64,000 bases of DNA from Xenorhabdus taiwanensis (GCF_036512875.1 NZ_AP028978.1:434001-498000), one strand, 5' to 3'; shown: positions 17,453 to 26,335, numbered from the stretch's first letter. A program made the numbers and translations. The notes: generated by a model not told the origin, from the letters alone.

Positions 17453-17863
17453 TTAGCGGTGATATTCGCCTGCGGCTTCTGGCTGGTAAAGTATTTCTAA
17501 TACTTTTATTCGGGTTGTTTCACCGTTTGGCAACTTCCATGTTATTTCATCATTCACCCGCAATCCCAGAAGAGCAACACCTAAAGGCGCCATGACGGAC
17601 AGATGTTTGGTGCTGTCTTGCAGGGAGGCAGGGTAGACCAGTGTACGAACACGCTCTTCATTACTGCCCTTATCAATAAATCGAATTTCACTGTTCATGG
17701 TGACAACATCGGCTGGGATATCTACCGGAGCCACTATTTCTGCTCTATCCAGCTCTTCATTCAGGGCATCGGAGATACTGGTATTAGCAAAAGCAGGTTG
17801 TTCCAACAGAGAATCTAAACGTTCAGCATCTAATTCATTGATAATGATTTTAGGTTTTTTCAT
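17453..17863 (-). CDS. rnk: Regulator of nucleoside diphosphate kinase, GreA-like Rnk
   Basis: This 136-residue protein has the same length as E. coli Rnk. It has a short N-terminal coiled-coil arm (KIIINELDAERLDSLLEQPA) and a GreA/GreB C-terminal-like FKBP fold (LSVMAPLGVALLGLRVNDEI). Rnk binds RNA polymerase near the secondary channel but, unlike GreA, has too short a coil to stimulate cleavage. The start MKKPKIII is preferred over an upstream ATG because GGAG lies about 9 nt before it and the length then fits. The 5' leader contains the large inverted repeat at 17891-17929. Confidence 0.94.
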   Translation of the reverse strand: MKKPKIIINELDAERLDSLLEQPAFANTSISDALNEELDRAEIVAPVDIPADVVTMNSEIRFIDKGSNEERVRTLVYPASLQDSTKHLSVMAPLGVALLGLRVNDEITWKLPNGETTRIKVLEILYQPEAAGEYHR

Positions 17864-17890
17864 ACCACACTCCAAATTAAGCTCAATACA

Positions 17891-17929
17891 AAATAACACC
17901 CCCACATCGCAAGGAGGGGGGTGTTATTT
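17891..17929. terminator. Strong inverted repeat between racemase and rnk (bidirectional terminator-like)
   Basis: A perfect 13-bp stem (AAATAACACCCCC / GGGGGTGTTATTT) with a 13-nt loop is flanked by A/T tracts on both sides. On the minus strand it follows the racemase gene and precedes rnk, so it probably terminates racemase transcripts, or attenuates read-through into rnk. Confidence 0.65.
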
Positions 17930-18069
17930 TCAAAGTAATTAAAATGATATTAGGCTGTTCTGCTACGAAAATAAAGAGATCATGATCACGAACTGTTTTG
18001 CATTGTTAATGAAACAAGGCTTATTCGTAATGAAAAAAAGAACAGTCTGCCATCATTTTGAACCGCAGA

Positions 18070-19302
18070 TTATAAGCCGGTGGTTACGATACGTGGGTTG
18101 GTTTCTCCCCAAATGGAGGAAAGCTCAACAACATGCATTCCGCCCCATTTTTGAATATCAGACTGGGTGATTTCGTCGTTACCTTGTTTACCGAAAATAA
18201 CCACTTCATCGCCACTTTTCACTTCTGGTAAGTCAGTCACATCGACCATCACGGTGTTCATGGAAACGCTACCGACAACAGGTGCACGGTGACCGTTGAT
18301 CAGGACATAAGCTTTGTTTGACAGGGCAGAGCTAAAGCCATCAGAGAAACCCACTGGCAAGTTAGCGAGCTTGGAATCACGTTGCAAAATGTAGGTGTTG
18401 TCGTAACCGACACCATTACCTTTAGGATATGTTTTAACCGAAGCAACACGGGTTTTCATTTGAATTAAGGGCTTGAATTCTGGATGGCTGGTGGTCAGGA
18501 TGCCATACAGCGCACTGCCAACGCGAGCCATGTCGAATTGGGCTTCAGGAATGCTAAGTGAGGCAAAAGAGCTTGATGCGTGCAGAGTGATCTCGTCTCT
18601 GTTCAGATTAGCCGTTTTGATCAACCAGGAAGTTTGTTCTTTGAAGTTCTTAATGCTGTCACGGATGGCATCCATATTAGTGAATGCATGATGACTCATC
18701 ATACCAACCAGTTTCAGGTTAGATAACTGAGCGATTTTCAAAGCTTCTTGCTTGCCCTGCTCAGTTTTCATCTCCAACCCGTTACGGCTCATAAGACCTG
18801 TGTTCAGCATCAGATGAACACGAATGGCTTTACCGTGTTTTTGGGCCAGAGCATCAATAGCCTGGGCGTGACCCAGATCGCCGATCATCTCTTCCATGTC
18901 ATAGCCCAGTGTGCTTTCGATTTCAGTAATGTCAGCCGTACGGACACGCATCAATTGTCCGTTAAAGCCGCTTTCACGCACGATGCGGGCTTCTTCATTA
19001 CTGGTGATCCCTACACAAGGCACGCCAGTTTTGATGATGGATGGCATCAGCAGATCGATACCATGACCGTAAGCATCGCCTTTCAAAACTGCACACATTT
19101 TGGTGCCTTTATTCAGTTTTTTTTGCAGAGTATGAATATTATTTTCGAAAGTCGTGGTATTGATTTCAACCCAAGCATTATTGGTTGCGGCAATGCTTTC
19201 TGCATGAGTGTTATCTAAAGAGAGCACAGGTGCTGCCTGAGCAACACCTTGAAAGAGACTCAAACCAAGAAGAATTGCCAGTGTGGTTTTATTAAAACGC
19301 AT
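18070..19302 (-). CDS. Periplasmic broad-spectrum amino-acid racemase (BsrV/Alr-like)
   Basis: This 410-residue fold-type III PLP enzyme has a signal peptide (MRFNKTTLAILLGLSLFQGV, cleavage after AQA). The PLP lysine is Lys74 in CAVLKGDAYGHG and the second catalytic residue is Tyr300 in GVGYDNTYIL. The export signal, length and Arg119/Arg121/Asn167/Gly169 resemble the Vibrio BsrV broad-spectrum racemases rather than cytosolic Alr/DadX; I compare from memory. Such enzymes release non-canonical D-amino acids in the periplasm that modulate peptidoglycan and biofilms. The start has GGAG upstream and excludes an 11-codon extension. Confidence 0.88.
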   Translation of the reverse strand: MRFNKTTLAILLGLSLFQGVAQAAPVLSLDNTHAESIAATNNAWVEINTTTFENNIHTLQKKLNKGTKMCAVLKGDAYGHGIDLLMPSIIKTGVPCVGITSNEEARIVRESGFNGQLMRVRTADITEIESTLGYDMEEMIGDLGHAQAIDALAQKHGKAIRVHLMLNTGLMSRNGLEMKTEQGKQEALKIAQLSNLKLVGMMSHHAFTNMDAIRDSIKNFKEQTSWLIKTANLNRDEITLHASSSFASLSIPEAQFDMARVGSALYGILTTSHPEFKPLIQMKTRVASVKTYPKGNGVGYDNTYILQRDSKLANLPVGFSDGFSSALSNKAYVLINGHRAPVVGSVSMNTVMVDVTDLPEVKSGDEVVIFGKQGNDEITQSDIQKWGGMHVVELSSIWGETNPRIVTTGL

Positions 19303-19679
19303 GAAGTAAATCTCCAGTTTTGGGGCTGTATGCATAATGTTCTGCGTGTAATTGCGTTTTAATAATAAGTTTTTTTTAATTTAATTTCACATGGTTAACT
19401 TATTGAAAGCTAACATTTATTATCTATTCCATACTATTTATAAATAGTTAGATTAATTATCTAAATTAATAATTGCAATGTCTTATCTTTATTCTTTTTG
19501 GGTATTTAATAAGCAGATTATATTAATGATTTTTTATCTTTGGTTAGTTTTATTAACTGATTTTGCGTTTACCTTGAAAATAGGATCAATGGCCTGATAA
19601 CGTTGTAATATTCATATGAGCATTATCTGAGCAGGATCGGTAAACATCCTGCTTTTTGGCAGAATATTTTGTTAGAAAA
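19303..19679. other. AT-rich intergenic region upstream of the racemase
   Basis: This 377-bp stretch is rich in TTATTAA-like runs. It must carry the racemase promoter on the minus strand and the end of the cyclase transcript. I see no open frame of note and no strong terminator; the CTGC-CAAAAA-GCAG stem near 19649-19663 is only 4 bp. Confidence 0.5.
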
Positions 19680-20522
19680 TCAACATGATTTATGCAAATT
19701 TAGTATTTTTTGAATTTCTTCTGACAAGCCTATCGTATTTTCTCCACGACTTAATTTTGTTGCTTCCCAAACACATTGGCCTATCACTTTAGGATGGTAT
19801 CCGTTTACATTTATGACTTTAATAATGGCTGTCCCATAAGAAAGGCCTATACCAATTTTTAAAGGTGGGAATTTATATCTATTCCATAAAATAGCATTAA
19901 CGTGATTAAGTGTATTATTAATACATTGTTTTCCAGCCATATAAGCTTTATTTATTACATCTACTCGGTTGTTAGGTTCAATGTGAAAAAGAATTAATGC
20001 TCCATCACCAAGTAACTCCGTCGCTTTCCCACCTTTTTGTGCGGCGGTATAAACGATTGCTGGAATTAATGCGGATGTTTCATAGAAAACCCTCTGTAAG
20101 CCACATTCTATAATAGAAGAAGTCGGATGTTGTTTAAAACTAGAGCTGAAGTTCCTCATATCCATCATAAATACAACAAATTCACCAACTTCAGGTTTAT
20201 TATTCTCTAAAACCGGATAGCCAGGTATGAATGTTTGTATCATTTCTTTTTCCGACACCGGTTTAAAGTTATCTTTATGATTATATTCGGAATTGAATGG
20301 GGAATTTAATTTATCAGTGATACCTTTATTATTATTGTCATTTACATGTTGATTGAAATTATCACTAATCCAATCCATCGATATATTAGTCTCATTTTTA
20401 TATTCATTTAATTTATGTCGAACTTGTTTCCATTCTCTTTCAGCACAATCGAGATTAAAATCTATTAACTCTATCAAGTCATTATCGAAATGATAGTGTG
20501 TCATTTTTTCTTTTTCTTTCAT
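19680..20522 (-). CDS. Orphan class III nucleotide-cyclase-like protein (Pycsar-type candidate)
   Basis: The protein is 280 residues, without membrane segments. Residues 1-110 are helical, polar and Asn-rich. From about 115 a class III cyclase catalytic domain can be traced: metal Asp121 in VVFMMDMRNFS, metal Asp173 in ELLGDGALILF, then LKIGIGLSYGTAIIKV and KVIGQCVWEATKLSRG. The base-recognition position four before Asp173 is Glu169, as in guanylate-type rather than adenylate-type cyclases. The Asn/Arg pair that usually stabilises the transition state is replaced by Trp252/Lys256. Stand-alone cyclases of this size occur in Pycsar anti-phage systems, but no effector gene is adjacent. Low GC suggests transfer. 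The start could also be Met7. Confidence 0.65.
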   Translation of the reverse strand: MKEKEKMTHYHFDNDLIELIDFNLDCAEREWKQVRHKLNEYKNETNISMDWISDNFNQHVNDNNNKGITDKLNSPFNSEYNHKDNFKPVSEKEMIQTFIPGYPVLENNKPEVGEFVVFMMDMRNFSSSFKQHPTSSIIECGLQRVFYETSALIPAIVYTAAQKGGKATELLGDGALILFHIEPNNRVDVINKAYMAGKQCINNTLNHVNAILWNRYKFPPLKIGIGLSYGTAIIKVINVNGYHPKVIGQCVWEATKLSRGENTIGLSEEIQKILNLHKSC

Positions 20523-20746
20523 TTTGTTAACTTATTTTTCCATATTTTACGTGATGAGTGAAATTAATATTCATTTATGTAAGCCAAGCTCTGACATCGA
20601 TTGTGTGCTGTCATAAATACTTGACTTCAAATGTTGAATAAGACGTTGCTTTGTAATAATAGAAATAATTATTATCCGCTGTATAGCAAGAAATAAATTA
20701 GGATTCAAGTTAAATCCGTCTGTCGCACCGTTAGATTTTTGGGTAG

Positions 20747-20765
20747 GTGGGGAGTTCTTGTCCCC
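20747..20765 (-). terminator. Possible terminator of the rpoN-npr operon
   Basis: TGGGGA pairs with TCCCCA around a 7-nt loop, 40 bp beyond the npr stop. There is no clear T-run on the minus strand, so this is tentative. Confidence 0.3.
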
Positions 20766-20806
20766 AATAAGAGGCCATTCGAGACAGTATCTTTAGAAGG
20801 AGCGTA

Positions 20807-21079
20807 TTACTCTTCGTCAAATCCTGCGTTGAAGAGTTCGATAATGGCTGCCAGCGCTTGTTGTTCATCCGGCCCATTGACTTCAACGTCAATATGGCTG
20901 CCTTGTTCAGAGTTCAGCATCAGCATGGCAATGACGCTGCGAGCCTCGGCCTGTAATTGACTGCTGTTACGCAGAATCACTTCTGATTGAAACTGTTGTA
21001 CCAGATCATGCAGTTTCATCGCAGGCCGGGCATGCATTCCGAGCCGATTTTTAATTTCAAGTCTTTGTTTGACTGTCAT
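20807..21079 (-). CDS. ptsO: Nitrogen-PTS phosphocarrier protein NPr
   Basis: This 90-residue HPr-family protein has the phosphorylation-site motif GMHARPAMK with His16. It passes phosphate from EI-Ntr (PtsP) to EIIA-Ntr (PtsN) in the regulatory nitrogen PTS. It is the last gene of the rpoN-hpf-ptsN-rapZ-npr cluster, as in E. coli. There mtgA lies next to npr; here mtgA is 31 kb away beside elbB, which marks a rearrangement point. Confidence 0.95.
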   Translation of the reverse strand: MTVKQRLEIKNRLGMHARPAMKLHDLVQQFQSEVILRNSSQLQAEARSVIAMLMLNSEQGSHIDVEVNGPDEQQALAAIIELFNAGFDEE

Positions 21080-21096
21080 GACTTGTGTTATTCATA

Positions 21097-21948
21097 TTAT
21101 TTACGTTTTTCCAGTGTGCGGTGGCGTGATTGCACATTCTTGCCACGGGAACGAAAATAATCAGCCAATTGTTCTGCCACATAGACTGAACGGTGTTTAC
21201 CGCCTGTACAACCAATAGCGACCGTCAGATAGCTGCGATTATTGGTTTCCAGCATGGGTAGCCAAAGCTCAAGGTAGCTACGCGTCTGATAAATAAAATT
21301 ATGAACCTCTGTATGGCGATCCAAAAATGCAGCCACAGGGCGATCCAAACCCGTCATTGGTCGCAGTTTAGGGTCCCAGTGAGGGTTTGGCAGGAAACGC
21401 ACATCGAAAACATAGTCTGCGTCGATAGGAATACCATGCTTGAAGCCAAAGGATTCAAACACCATAGTCAATTCTCGCTCCCGTTTGCCTAACAGGCGTG
21501 TCCGGAGCATTTCCGCCAGTTCATGGACGGACATTTCAGATGTATCAATGATCAAGTCAGCGCGTGAGCGTAGGGGTTCAAGTAAATCGCTTTCTTGGTC
21601 AATGGCACTTTCCAGTGACAGGTTCTTGCTGGAGAGTGGATGCAGACGGCGGGTGTCACTGTAGCGGCGGATCAGCGTATTACGATCCGCATCAAGAAAC
21701 AGTAACTGTGGTGAAAAACGCTCAGGCAACTGCGTTAGCGCTTCTTCAAAAATTTCTGGTGACTCCGGCATATTTCGGACATCAATGCTAATCGCAGCCG
21801 AAATATCACGTTCGACCAGTGTGTTTGCCAATTCTGGCAGCAACACAACGGGCAGGTTATCCACGCAATAGAAGCCCATATCTTCCAGTGCACGCAAAGC
21901 AACGGATTTCCCAGAACCTGAACGACCACTGACTATCATCAGCACCAT
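21097..21948 (-). CDS. rapZ: RNase adapter protein RapZ
   Basis: This 283-residue protein has the N-terminal Walker A GRSGSGKS (Lys14) and the C-terminal domain with GCTGGKHRSVYVAEQL that senses glucosamine-6-phosphate. RapZ guides RNase E to the sRNA GlmZ and so tunes glmS expression and cell-wall precursor supply. The sequence is close to the E. coli protein over the whole length, ending SRHRTLEKRK. It lies between ptsN and npr with short spacing, in the conserved operon. Confidence 0.97.
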   Translation of the reverse strand: MVLMIVSGRSGSGKSVALRALEDMGFYCVDNLPVVLLPELANTLVERDISAAISIDVRNMPESPEIFEEALTQLPERFSPQLLFLDADRNTLIRRYSDTRRLHPLSSKNLSLESAIDQESDLLEPLRSRADLIIDTSEMSVHELAEMLRTRLLGKRERELTMVFESFGFKHGIPIDADYVFDVRFLPNPHWDPKLRPMTGLDRPVAAFLDRHTEVHNFIYQTRSYLELWLPMLETNNRSYLTVAIGCTGGKHRSVYVAEQLADYFRSRGKNVQSRHRTLEKRK

Positions 21949-21988
21949 GAGGTGACTCCCCCTAAATGTTTATAATTATAATCGCTAT

Positions 21989-22456
21989 TTATTCAGTAAT
22001 AATTTTATACAGTTCTTCATTACTCTGCGCTGAGCGCAGGCGACGACAGAGATTTTTATCTGCAAGGCGCTTGGCAATCAATGATAGTGAGTGTAAATGG
22101 GTTTGACACTGGTCTGATGGCACCAATAAAGCAAACAGCAAGTCAACAGGCTGATTATCGATGGCGTCAAAGGTAATGGGTTGTTCCAGGTGCAAAAATA
22201 CCCCAACGGCATTATCCGAACACTCTTTATCCAATTTGCCGTGAGGGATCGCAATCCCGTTGCCAATTCCTGTTGTGCCTACTTTTTCGCGCGAAAGAAT
22301 AGCTTCGAATACGGTATTTTCCGGCACTTCAAGCTGTTTTGATGCCAGCTCACTGATAATCTCTAAGGCGCGCTTTTTACTCGAACAAGGTACGTTGTTG
22401 CGTGTACATGCGGGTGAAAGCACTGAGCTTAGTGGTAAATCTGTTTCGTTGTTCAT
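21989..22456 (-). CDS. ptsN: Nitrogen regulatory PTS protein EIIA-Ntr
   Basis: This protein of about 155 residues is a mannitol-type EIIA, phosphorylated on the His of GIAIPHGKLD (His72 with this start). It controls potassium uptake, phosphate regulation and envelope stress according to its phosphorylation state. The frame can extend four codons to a GTG; I prefer the ATG at 22456 (MNNETDLPLSSVL), which lines up with the E. coli start. It is followed by rapZ. Confidence 0.94.
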   Translation of the reverse strand: MNNETDLPLSSVLSPACTRNNVPCSSKKRALEIISELASKQLEVPENTVFEAILSREKVGTTGIGNGIAIPHGKLDKECSDNAVGVFLHLEQPITFDAIDNQPVDLLFALLVPSDQCQTHLHSLSLIAKRLADKNLCRRLRSAQSNEELYKIITE

Positions 22457-22482
22457 TTCTTTATTCACTTAGGGCCTTGTTA

Positions 22483-22510
22483 TACCAGATGCCTGATGAG
22501 GCATCCGGTA
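22483..22510. other. Hairpin between hpf and ptsN
   Basis: TACCAGATGCC pairs with GGCATCCGGTA (one mismatch) around TGATGA in the 5' leader of ptsN. It lacks a T-run. It may be an RNA-processing or stability element inside the rpoN operon. Confidence 0.45.
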
Positions 22511-22636
22511 TTAATGCACTGCCGCTCTAAAACCGATCTACAGATCGCACTAAGTACATAGCACTACAGGGCGTTATAGACGGTGTTACAGATAGAACAG
22601 TGATAATTTTATGACAGCCCCGTTGCCTAAAAGCGA

Positions 22637-22939
22637 TTAATGTTGTCTCAATTTACTTTTGTGTTTGGTCAATTGACGCGCTAGCTTATCTACCAGTACA
22701 TCAATTGCCGCATACATGTCTTCATGTTCTGAGCTTGCATGCAACTCACCTCCATTAACATACACCGTAGCTTCGGCGATCTGTTGCACCTTTTCTACTC
22801 GAAGGATGACCTGAATGAGGTTAATTTTATCGAAATATTGCTTCAATTTGCCGCATTTGGTGTTTACAACGTTGCGAAGTGCATCGGTAATTTCAATATT
22901 GTGGCCTGTAACATTGAGTTGCATGGTTTTGAGTTGCAT
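22637..22939 (-). CDS. hpf: Ribosome hibernation promoting factor
   Basis: This protein of about 100 residues has the HPF/RaiA fold and the usual short-HPF ending (DKLARQLTKHKSKLRQH). It binds the 30S decoding centre and promotes 100S ribosome dimers in stationary phase. Three in-frame ATGs exist. I chose MQLKTMQLNV because AAGGA lies 7 nt upstream; the internal MQLNVTG matches the E. coli start but has no Shine-Dalgarno sequence. It lies downstream of rpoN, as usual. Confidence 0.93.
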   Translation of the reverse strand: MQLKTMQLNVTGHNIEITDALRNVVNTKCGKLKQYFDKINLIQVILRVEKVQQIAEATVYVNGGELHASSEHEDMYAAIDVLVDKLARQLTKHKSKLRQH

Positions 22940-22962
22940 AGTGTTTTCCTTCTCTGTGTTGT

Positions 22963-24402
22963 TCAAACCAGTTTTTTACGTTGGTTTGAAGGCGGGATGG
23001 ATAACGACTCTCTATATTTTGCGACAGTCCGGCGAGCCACTTGAATACCTTGCTCAGCGAGTATGCTGGTTAATTTACTGTCACTCAGTGGCTTGACCGG
23101 GTTTTCTGCCGCGACCAGTTTTTTCACCAGAGCACGTATCGCGGTAGAAGAGGCTTCTCCACCATTGTCGGTGTTGACGTGACTGGAGAAAAAATATTTA
23201 AGCTCAAAGATCCCTCGTGGACTGTACAGGTATTTCTGGGTCGTCACGCGGGAAATGGTGGATTCATGCATGTCAATCTGATAGGCAATATCAGCCAATA
23301 CCAGTGGTTTCATGTGTTCCTCACCATGTTCAAAAAAATCTTGTTGCCGTTCAACAATACAGCGAGCGACTTTTAGTAATGTTTCATTACGGCTTTCGAG
23401 GCTCTTGAGCAGCCATTTAGCCTCTTGCAAGTTATTGCGTATAAACAGGCTGTCACTCTCATTGTTGGCCTGTTGTCCCAGTGCTGCGTAGTGTTGGTTG
23501 ATGCGCAGACGGGGGATGCTATCGGTATTTAGCCTGACTTGCCAGCTTCCATTTTCTCTCTGTACCAATACATCTGGAATAACATACTCGGATTCACCAG
23601 TATTGACTACCAGACCAGGTTTTGGTTCCAGTGATTGGATGATATCAATTGCCCCCTTCAGGGTACTCTCTTTTAATTTGCTCTGACGTAATAAATTACG
23701 GAAGTCTCGGTTACCCAGTAGTTCCAGATAGTTGCTGACAATAAGTCTGGCATCACTCAGATAAGGTGTCTTTGGCGGCAGCATTGCAAGCTGGATAAGC
23801 AAGCATTCGCGTAAGTCACGGGCCGCAACGCCGATCGGATCAAAATGTTGTATACGCTTGAGAACGGTTTCGACTTCTGCCAACGTCAGTTCATCATCAC
23901 CAACACAGGCAAGGATATCTTCGATAGAAATGGTCAGATATCCGGTGTCATCAATGGCATCAATGATTGAAGTGGCAATGGCAGCGTCCGTTTCGGTAAA
24001 TGGCGTTAATCCTGCCTGCCACATGAGATGATCTTGCAGGGTTTGAGTGGTTTCTCCCTGATATATGGGGAAATCGTCAGTGCTATAGTCACTGTGAGTT
24101 CCTGAAGGCGTGCCAGCGGTGTAAATTTCATCCCAACTGGCATCCAGTGGTAGCTCTTCCGGCATATCCCTCTGTTCAAGTGCTTCACGGGTATCCATGA
24201 CTTCAGTGTCGGCATCAGAAAGCGCCTGATTTTCCACTTCCTGATGCAGGTCATCCTGCTCAAGCAGCGGGTTGGTTTCCAAAGCTTGCTGAATCTCCTG
24301 CTGAAGCTCAAGCGTAGATAGTTGCAACAAACGGATGGCTTGCTGGAGTTGTGGCGTCATCGTCAATTGTTGACTGAACCTGAGTTGCAAACTTTGCTTC
24401 AT
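22963..24402 (-). CDS. rpoN: RNA polymerase sigma-54 factor
   Basis: The protein is 479 residues. The N-terminal region I is Gln/Leu-rich (LRFSQQLTMTPQLQQAIRLL), followed by an acidic linker (about 45-115), the core-binding domain, a helix-turn-helix and the C-terminal RpoN box ARRTVAKYRESL. It directs polymerase to -24/-12 promoters that need enhancer-binding ATPases. It lies between lptB and hpf, the normal gammaproteobacterial order. Confidence 0.97.
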   Translation of the reverse strand: MKQSLQLRFSQQLTMTPQLQQAIRLLQLSTLELQQEIQQALETNPLLEQDDLHQEVENQALSDADTEVMDTREALEQRDMPEELPLDASWDEIYTAGTPSGTHSDYSTDDFPIYQGETTQTLQDHLMWQAGLTPFTETDAAIATSIIDAIDDTGYLTISIEDILACVGDDELTLAEVETVLKRIQHFDPIGVAARDLRECLLIQLAMLPPKTPYLSDARLIVSNYLELLGNRDFRNLLRQSKLKESTLKGAIDIIQSLEPKPGLVVNTGESEYVIPDVLVQRENGSWQVRLNTDSIPRLRINQHYAALGQQANNESDSLFIRNNLQEAKWLLKSLESRNETLLKVARCIVERQQDFFEHGEEHMKPLVLADIAYQIDMHESTISRVTTQKYLYSPRGIFELKYFFSSHVNTDNGGEASSTAIRALVKKLVAAENPVKPLSDSKLTSILAEQGIQVARRTVAKYRESLSIPPSNQRKKLV

Positions 24403-24471
24403 AGCGTTACCACTTTCTCCTTAACCTAGCTTGGATAGTTCCTTGAATCGCACCTGATAGAAGGATAAGAG

Positions 24472-25197
24472 TTAAAGGCGGAAACCTTCACCCAAATAGA
24501 CGCGTTTGACCTGCTCGTTATTCAGGATGTCATTCGGAGTACCGTGGGCAATCAAATGACCTTGGCTGACGATGTAGGCACGTTCACAGACATCCAGCGT
24601 TTCACGGACATTGTGGTCAGTAATCAGTACACCCAACCCGTAATCCCGTAGGTGTTGAATGATCTTTTTAATATCCAGTACGGAAATGGGGTCAACGCCG
24701 GCAAAAGGTTCATCTAACAGAATGAATTTGGGATTGGCTGCCAGTGCACGGGCAATCTCCACACGACGGCGTTCACCACCGGAAAGTGATTGCCCAAGGT
24801 TATCACGCAGGTGAGCGATGTGAAATTCTTCCATCAACTCTTCTGCACGCGCTTTTCTCTGTTCTTGAGTCAGGTCTTTGCGGATCTCCAATACCGCCAT
24901 CAAATTGTCGAATACACTCAAACGGCGGAAGATGGACGCTTCCTGAGGCAAGTAACCTATTCCACGGCGTGCCCGCTCATGCAGGGGCAGCAGGCTGATA
25001 TCTTCTTCATCAATGGTGATAGAGCCCGCATCACGTGGAACAATGCCGACTACCATATAGAAAGTGGTGGTTTTACCTGCCCCATTGGGACCAAGTAAAC
25101 CAACAATCTCCCCTGACTTCACGTTTAGGCTGACGTTCTCAACGACCTTACGGCCTTTATAGGCTTTCGCCAGATTTTCTGCGTTTAATATTGCCAT
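24472..25197 (-). CDS. lptB: LPS export ABC transporter ATPase LptB
   Basis: The protein is 241 residues. Walker A is GPNGAGKTT (Lys42), the signature is LSGGERRRVEIARAL, and Walker B is FILLDEPFAGVD. A dimer of LptB powers LptFG to extract LPS from the inner membrane and push it along the LptC-LptA bridge. It follows lptA by 6 bp, within the kdsD-kdsC-lptC-lptA-lptB set. Confidence 0.97.
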   Translation of the reverse strand: MAILNAENLAKAYKGRKVVENVSLNVKSGEIVGLLGPNGAGKTTTFYMVVGIVPRDAGSITIDEEDISLLPLHERARRGIGYLPQEASIFRRLSVFDNLMAVLEIRKDLTQEQRKARAEELMEEFHIAHLRDNLGQSLSGGERRRVEIARALAANPKFILLDEPFAGVDPISVLDIKKIIQHLRDYGLGVLITDHNVRETLDVCERAYIVSQGHLIAHGTPNDILNNEQVKRVYLGEGFRL

Positions 25198-25203
25198 CAG
25201 TCG

Positions 25204-25764
25204 TTATTTACCCTTTTTCTGAGCGTCAGCGCCGTTAACACCAGGGCCTTTTTCTTGTAGCTGGGCAGGTAACAGGACGGTGGTGACATGTTTACCTTTA
25301 TCGCTAAAGGCTTCCATCTGTTGTGTCGGTACCAGATAAGTGATTTTATCGCCTTTGATATTGCTGTCCAGTTGTTCAAGATAGGCGTCCCCTGTCAGGG
25401 TGACCAGCTCTTTATCCATTTCATAGCGCATCTTTGATGCATGACCTTTGATGGGCTTACCATCATCTTGCAATTGGTAAAAAGTGGCAGGATTACCGAA
25501 TGCTTCAATAACTGTCTTGTCAGAATTTCCTTCCGGGCGGGTAACAACGACCTTATCTGCATGAATGTCGATCGAGCCTTGTTTTACGATAACACTATCC
25601 GTAAATGTGGCAATGTTTCCCGTTAAATCCAGCGACTGTCTTGCTGAATTGATGGTAATGGGTTTTTTTGTATCATCTTTTAAGGCCAGTACGGGCAGAC
25701 TGACAGCAAAAAGTGTACTGGCAATAACAGAATTACGGAGTAGGTTGTTCATGTGGAATCTCAT
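25204..25764 (-). CDS. lptA: LPS-transport periplasmic bridge protein LptA
   Basis: This 186-residue protein has a signal peptide ending near VLA-LKDD and an OstA-like beta-jellyroll (ITINSARQSLDLTGNIATFT; GKPIKGHASKMRYEM). It polymerises head to tail between LptC and LptD. The start overlaps the 3' end of lptC by 32 bp, the same overlap as I recall in E. coli. That supports the MRFH start over the internal Met. The tail is Lys/Gly-rich. Confidence 0.95.
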   Translation of the reverse strand: MRFHMNNLLRNSVIASTLFAVSLPVLALKDDTKKPITINSARQSLDLTGNIATFTDSVIVKQGSIDIHADKVVVTRPEGNSDKTVIEAFGNPATFYQLQDDGKPIKGHASKMRYEMDKELVTLTGDAYLEQLDSNIKGDKITYLVPTQQMEAFSDKGKHVTTVLLPAQLQEKGPGVNGADAQKKGK

Positions 25765-26335
25765 ATTGAGTGGTCACCTTTTCAATCAGTTCAGCAGTTT
25801 TGTTTCGCAGATTGCCACGCATTTTCATGCCAACAGATTTCAGACCGACACCAATAAGAGTGACTCGGTCATCGGATGCGACATCTTGGGTTGTCAGATT
25901 GACGATCGCATTGTCTGTTGTGATCCGCTGCAATTGTGACGCATCGTTCAGGCTATCCACCTGGACATCCCCGTACAGATAGAGCATCTTATCTTGGGTC
26001 AGTTTGGCCTTGTTGGCGCGTACTGTCCATGTCGCTATCGGGGCACCAGGGGTGCCAGGGGTGCCATTGGGGTCAAATGTTGTCAGTACGGGGTTGGTAA
26101 ACCAGGTCAACTTGGTTTCCGTATAATTTTTAACATCGTCAGCGACCAGCTTGTAAGTCAGCTTACCTTCCGGATCATAGACAAAAGTAATAGCTTCCTG
26201 TGTTTGATAAGTCGGATAACCATCATCCACAATGGCTGATGAGGTATTATCATTTACATTCGAGAAATTCCAGCCAATCAGCGCAAGCGCGATCAGTGCC
26301 AGTATTGCGATCAGCCAGGATTGAATTTTGCTCAT
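25733..26335 (-). CDS. lptC: LPS export protein LptC
   Basis: This 200-residue bitopic inner-membrane protein has a transmembrane helix at about residues 7-25 and a periplasmic jellyroll that passes LPS from LptBFG to LptA. Conserved text includes MLYLYGDVQVDSL and LKMRGNLRNKTAELIEKV. Compared with E. coli it carries an insertion of about eight residues, PNGTPGTPGAP, encoded by 9-bp tandem repeats (26039-26065). It overlaps lptA by 32 bp. Confidence 0.95.
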   Translation of the reverse strand: MSKIQSWLIAILALIALALIGWNFSNVNDNTSSAIVDDGYPTYQTQEAITFVYDPEGKLTYKLVADDVKNYTETKLTWFTNPVLTTFDPNGTPGTPGAPIATWTVRANKAKLTQDKMLYLYGDVQVDSLNDASQLQRITTDNAIVNLTTQDVASDDRVTLIGVGLKSVGMKMRGNLRNKTAELIEKVTTQYEIPHEQPTP

